Origin: Pseudoalteromonas sp. CO133X
GTDB lineage: Bacteria; Pseudomonadota; Gammaproteobacteria; Enterobacterales; Alteromonadaceae
Assembly (NCBI GenBank): GCA_004208945.1
Contig: SGPE01000024.1
Location: 62,001-126,000 of the forward strand
DNA: 64,000 nucleotides
Direction of reading: 5' to 3'
Below the pieces are notes generated by a model. It was not told where the DNA came from and did not search any database. It saw only the letters and a list, made by a program, of their open reading frames with translations. A program made the position numbers and the translations under genes. Positions 61,194-64,000 of this stretch are shown one piece after another; positions within the stretch are counted from its first letter, which is position 1; every line of letters begins with the position of its first letter.

Positions 61194-62180
61194 TTACGCG
61201 CTAATGCTGATCTTGTTGCGTCCCTCTGTTTTGGCACGGTACAACGCGGTATCGGCTGCGCAAATTAACGCCTCTGATGTACGGTATTGGTTATTAAATT
61301 CACACGCAATGCCTTGGCTTACACTTATTCTGAAATCACTGGGCAAACCTATATCTGTAAATGACATTGTATTGATTTTAATTTGAATATGTTTTGCAAT
61401 TGCTGCGGCTGTGTCTTTTTGACATCTTGGTAATATAACGGCAAATTCTTCACCACCATAACGCGCTGCTAAACAGTCATGAGAGGGCAGTGACTCGGCA
61501 ATTATACTCGCTACTTTCTGTAAGCACTTATCACCTTTAACATGACCGAATCGATCGTTAAATAGTTTAAAATAATCAATATCAATTAATATAGTGCTAA
61601 TAGCCTGATTTGTTTGCACACTTTCTTGCCAATGTTTTTTTAATGATTCTTCCAAAGTAAGGCGGTTTGCAAGGCCTGTTAAGTGATCGGTTGTGGCTTG
61701 TTTTATTAAGCGATTATACTGCTCTTTATGTGATGATAAATCATGTAAAACGCAAATAAATAAGTTATCTGCAATAGCGATATTTTTAGGTAAGCTTGAT
61801 ATACATAAATCAGCATCAAGGGTTTTATTGTCGGCACGATTAATTTTAACCTCATTCGGCCCTAAACTAATTGGTGAGTCTTTATGATCTAACCAGCTTA
61901 GTAGTGTATACATGTATTTATCGCGGTCGGTATCGTGCAGATAATGTAATAGGTTTTGACCAATTAAGGCCTCTTGGTTATCACCAAAAAGTTGCGCAGC
62001 CATCGGGTTGGCAAATTCAAACGTGCCTTGACCATTGATGATAAAAACACCCTCAGCCATGTGTTGAAACATCTGTGCAATTAACGCGAGCTGATCTGAG
62101 TTTATAGAGTTAGGTAACGTACCCTCAGCGTGGTTTGTGATTTTGCTTGTTTGTTTATTTTTGTTGTTGGAAATAGACAC
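61194..62180 (-). CDS. PAS-GGDEF diguanylate cyclase
   Basis: About 328 residues, soluble. PAS domain (about 35-145) with MAEGVFIINGQGTFEFANPMAAQLFG, then GGDEF with DIDYFKLFNDRFGHVKGD and GGEEF. The I-site RxxD is absent (SHDCLAARYGGEEF). The start is placed at GTG 62180 because AAGGAACGAGA lies just upstream; the ATG at 62204 has no ribosome binding site. A tandem 11-bp repeat lies about 67 bp upstream. Confidence 0.88.
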   Translation of the reverse strand: MSISNNKNKQTSKITNHAEGTLPNSINSDQLALIAQMFQHMAEGVFIINGQGTFEFANPMAAQLFGDNQEALIGQNLLHYLHDTDRDKYMYTLLSWLDHKDSPISLGPNEVKINRADNKTLDADLCISSLPKNIAIADNLFICVLHDLSSHKEQYNRLIKQATTDHLTGLANRLTLEESLKKHWQESVQTNQAISTILIDIDYFKLFNDRFGHVKGDKCLQKVASIIAESLPSHDCLAARYGGEEFAVILPRCQKDTAAAIAKHIQIKINTMSFTDIGLPSDFRISVSQGIACEFNNQYRTSEALICAADTALYRAKTEGRNKISISA

Positions 62181-62246
62181 TCTCGTTCCTTTTTGCCAAT
62201 GCAAACGTTTTTGGTGTCTATAAAGTTACTTAAAAAAGTGCAAATA

Positions 62247-62268
62247 AACCTTCTGGTAACCTTCTGGT
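62247..62268 (-). repeat. Tandem 11-bp direct repeat upstream of PAS-GGDEF gene
   Basis: Two exact adjacent copies of AACCTTCTGGT. The 11-bp pitch puts both copies on one face of DNA, as for regulator binding sites. It lies upstream of the GGDEF gene and downstream of the 125-aa gene. Confidence 0.7.
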
Positions 62269-62284
62269 TTTAAGTTGTTGTTTT

Positions 62285-62307
62285 TAAAGGCTCCAATAGT
62301 GGAGCCT
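62285..62307 (-). terminator. Terminator after 125-aa gene
   Basis: AGGCTCCA (62288-62295), an ATAG loop and TGGAGCCT (62300-62307), followed by TTTAAAAA on the minus strand. Confidence 0.7.
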
Positions 62308-62329
62308 AAACTAATTTTCCGTATGGAAT

Positions 62330-62707
62330 TTAAAGTTCTTTATCGTTCTTTACTTGGGGGTCTGTGCTTTCATAATTCGTCCCAGCTTTTTCTGCTATAA
62401 AAATCATACATACGATACCCTCATTTTCGTCAGTATCGTAGATACTAATTGATTTGCCTCCATCATTGATAATGTAACTAAAATCATTCTTACAGTTTCC
62501 CTCTTTATTACTAAATTTGGCACCAGTAAATAAGAAGCCTTCGTCTAGTGTTTCTTTATCAAGGGTATAGATGCCTAAGCTATTTCTTTCATTGACGGTG
62601 CCACCACCTGAAACTTCTTTACCACCTTGGTAGTAAGAAAAAATAGCACTACCTTTGTTATCTAAAATAATTTTAACTGAAAAATTATATATCTTATTTT
62701 TGCTCAT
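62330..62707 (-). CDS. Hypothetical 125-aa beta-rich protein
   Basis: 125 residues, no signal peptide, no recognised family. Predicted mainly beta strands (YNFSVKIILDNKGSAIFSYYQGG) with Gly turns and two Cys (EGNCKNDF, GIVCMIFIAEKAG). It follows the TPR gene by 17 bp, with a ribosome binding site GAAGAACATG-like, and shares its AT-rich composition, so the two probably form one transferred or fast-evolving unit. A terminator follows it. Confidence 0.55.
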   Translation of the reverse strand: MSKNKIYNFSVKIILDNKGSAIFSYYQGGKEVSGGGTVNERNSLGIYTLDKETLDEGFLFTGAKFSNKEGNCKNDFSYIINDGGKSISIYDTDENEGIVCMIFIAEKAGTNYESTDPQVKNDKEL

Positions 62708-62724
62708 GTTCTTCCTTTGTTTTC

Positions 62725-63999
62725 TTATAGTTTAAAGTTGTTTATGCCAATGTTTTTTAACTTTTCTGCTATATTTTTCGCTTTTTCTTTCTCTTTGGAG
62801 CATATGTACACTTTTATAAGTGGGTAGTTTAATTTTATGCTCTCGGTTTTTTTTGAAATTTTTAATATTGAATTAATAGATTTTTTGCATGTTTCTATTT
62901 TTTTTGTTTCTCCGTCAGAAAGAGTGGAAATTAATAGGTTTAACCTGACTTTTGTAATGATGCTTTCTATGCTTTTACTATTAAATATCTTTGCTAATGC
63001 GGTTTTGTCGTTTCTTAGCTCGTATAAAAGATGGGTGGCCTTCTTTTTTTTATTAATTTTAATTAAGTAACTTATGATATTTATCATGATGTTTATAGAT
63101 TCTATATCATTAAGTTTTCTTGCTGATATGAAGTTAATGATTTCACTCTCTACATTAATATCTTCAGCACCCTTCAGCAATAAGTGAAATGCAAGAGAGC
63201 GATAGTACGACATTTGAAACTTCTTATTTCTAGGATCTTGTAACAAAGCTTGATGTGCTTTTTCAGATGCGAATTGAGCTTTGAAAAGTGCTAAAGTTTT
63301 GTCTGGAAGGTAGCCAAGAAGGTAGCTTTGCTGAATATATGTATTAGAAACATCGCTTAGGATGCTCGCATCATTAGGAAAGCTTTCAAGCATACTTTCG
63401 AGTTCATTTGAAGCGCTATCGTACATACTTAATGCTTCGTGAAAGTTACCTAAATGTTCTTCTGTACTAGCTAACCAGCTAATAGTATCAGCCTTGTCTC
63501 TTAATAAATTTTTATCATCAGGTTTTAGCTCTAGTGCTCTGTTTTTGAGTTCTAAGGATTGGGTAAAACTCTGTTTTGCTTGCATGTAGTTAAATTGCTT
63601 TAAATACAATGAGCCTAACGAGTTGTAAGAATAAGATAACTCCATAATTGAGTTAAAGTCATTGGGGGCTAACGTGTACATTTGCTCGCTGTATTCTTGA
63701 TACCGTTTAAACCAAGGTTCGGTCGCATTGTAGTCGCTGTTATCATAATGTAATTGCCCAAGCCAAAAAGCATTGGCACCTGCGAGCATCAGTAAATCAA
63801 GGTTATTGGGTTGAATTTTTAGTAAAGACTCTAGTCGAACACGGGCATTTTCAAAGGCGGTGAAGGCTTCGTCGGTTTTGCCGCGCGAGTAGGCCACTTC
63901 GCCCATGGCCTCTAAGGTTTGAGCGTATTGAAAACGGTTATTAAACTGGGCTTGTTTATCGCTAAAGTCAAACAACGAAGCAGCTTCTTCATCTTGATT
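62725..63999 (-). CDS. TPR-repeat protein, 5' end beyond window
   Basis: The frame is open to the window edge, so the N-terminus is missing; 424 residues are visible. TPR-like repeats (FNSIMELSYSYNSLGSLYLKQFNYMQAKQSFTQSLELKNRALELKPDD, then LLRDKADTISWLASTEEHLGNFHEALSMYDSASNELESM) fill the first two thirds. The last 130 residues are very Lys/Ile/Asn-rich without clear repeats. Proteins of this design are often the C-terminal half of transcriptional or kinase-type signalling proteins, but that part is not visible. It leads the operon with the 125-aa protein. Confidence 0.7.
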   Translation of the reverse strand, partial: NQDEEAASLFDFSDKQAQFNNRFQYAQTLEAMGEVAYSRGKTDEAFTAFENARVRLESLLKIQPNNLDLLMLAGANAFWLGQLHYDNSDYNATEPWFKRYQEYSEQMYTLAPNDFNSIMELSYSYNSLGSLYLKQFNYMQAKQSFTQSLELKNRALELKPDDKNLLRDKADTISWLASTEEHLGNFHEALSMYDSASNELESMLESFPNDASILSDVSNTYIQQSYLLGYLPDKTLALFKAQFASEKAHQALLQDPRNKKFQMSYYRSLAFHLLLKGAEDINVESEIINFISARKLNDIESINIMINIISYLIKINKKKKATHLLYELRNDKTALAKIFNSKSIESIITKVRLNLLISTLSDGETKKIETCKKSINSILKISKKTESIKLNYPLIKVYICSKEKEKAKNIAEKLKNIGINNFKL

Positions 64000-64000
64000 G

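Overview
The window looks like chromosomal DNA from a marine gammaproteobacterium of the Alteromonadales, most probably Pseudoalteromonas or a close relative. This is inferred from the moderately AT-rich DNA, four large TonB-dependent receptors, many GGDEF proteins, and the mix of secreted polysaccharide, phosphate and peptide hydrolases. No rRNA, tRNA, CRISPR array, transposase or prophage gene was recognised. One gene is cut by each window edge.

Layout. 1-4.5 kb: the 3' end of a repeat-bearing surface protein with a GlyGly-CTERM tail, a GH43 glycosidase and a secreted lectin-pectate lyase. 4.5-7.8 kb: a pyroglutamyl-peptidase-like exported protein with Ser in place of Cys, an AraC/AhpD-like pair and two small proteins. 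7.9-10.1 kb: a TonB receptor under a good Zur-box candidate. 10.3-12 kb: a DUF533 protein and an XRE/membrane-protein pair. 12-15.9 kb: hmuTUV-hugZ heme operon behind a near-consensus Fur box, with azurin as its probable last gene. 16-25 kb: CorA, Dps, a CBS protein, two diguanylate cyclases, LysE/Lrp, and a two-component system divergent from a MipA-like porin. 25-34 kb: PhoX, an alpha/beta hydrolase, a TonB receptor, a VOC protein, CRY-DASH and a PAS-GGDEF protein. 34-44 kb: an asparagine-synthetase-like protein lacking its glutaminase Cys, PrpE, a pair of small related membrane proteins, an S9 peptidase, a DUF3754 protein, and an unrecognised 248-aa/63-aa pair laid out like a toxin with membrane immunity. 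44-52 kb: a diguanylate cyclase, a DedA-like protein, a phytase with its TonB receptor, and divergently a catalytically degenerate GGDEF protein overlapping an AraC regulator. 52-64 kb: MgtE, a TPR protein, a BaeSR-like system, a lipoprotein intradiol dioxygenase, a TonB receptor, a PAS-GGDEF protein, an unknown small protein and a cut-off TPR protein.

The most rewarding region is 45.6-52.1 kb. The intergenic space between the phytase/receptor operon and the degenerate GGDEF/AraC operon carries two divergent Pho-box-like promoters. Each has two CTGTCAT-like heptamers 11 bp apart and a -10-like hexamer exactly 10 bp further on. I infer that phosphate starvation turns on phytate capture together with a probable c-di-GMP receptor and its partner regulator.

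Metal and phosphate supply is a recurrent theme: candidate Zur, Fur and PhoB sites, PhoX, phytase, and two Mg2+ transporters. c-di-GMP is another: six GGDEF proteins, one of them degenerate, and no EAL or HD-GYP protein in the window. Many start codons were moved from the longest open frame to a downstream codon with a better ribosome binding site; each case is stated.
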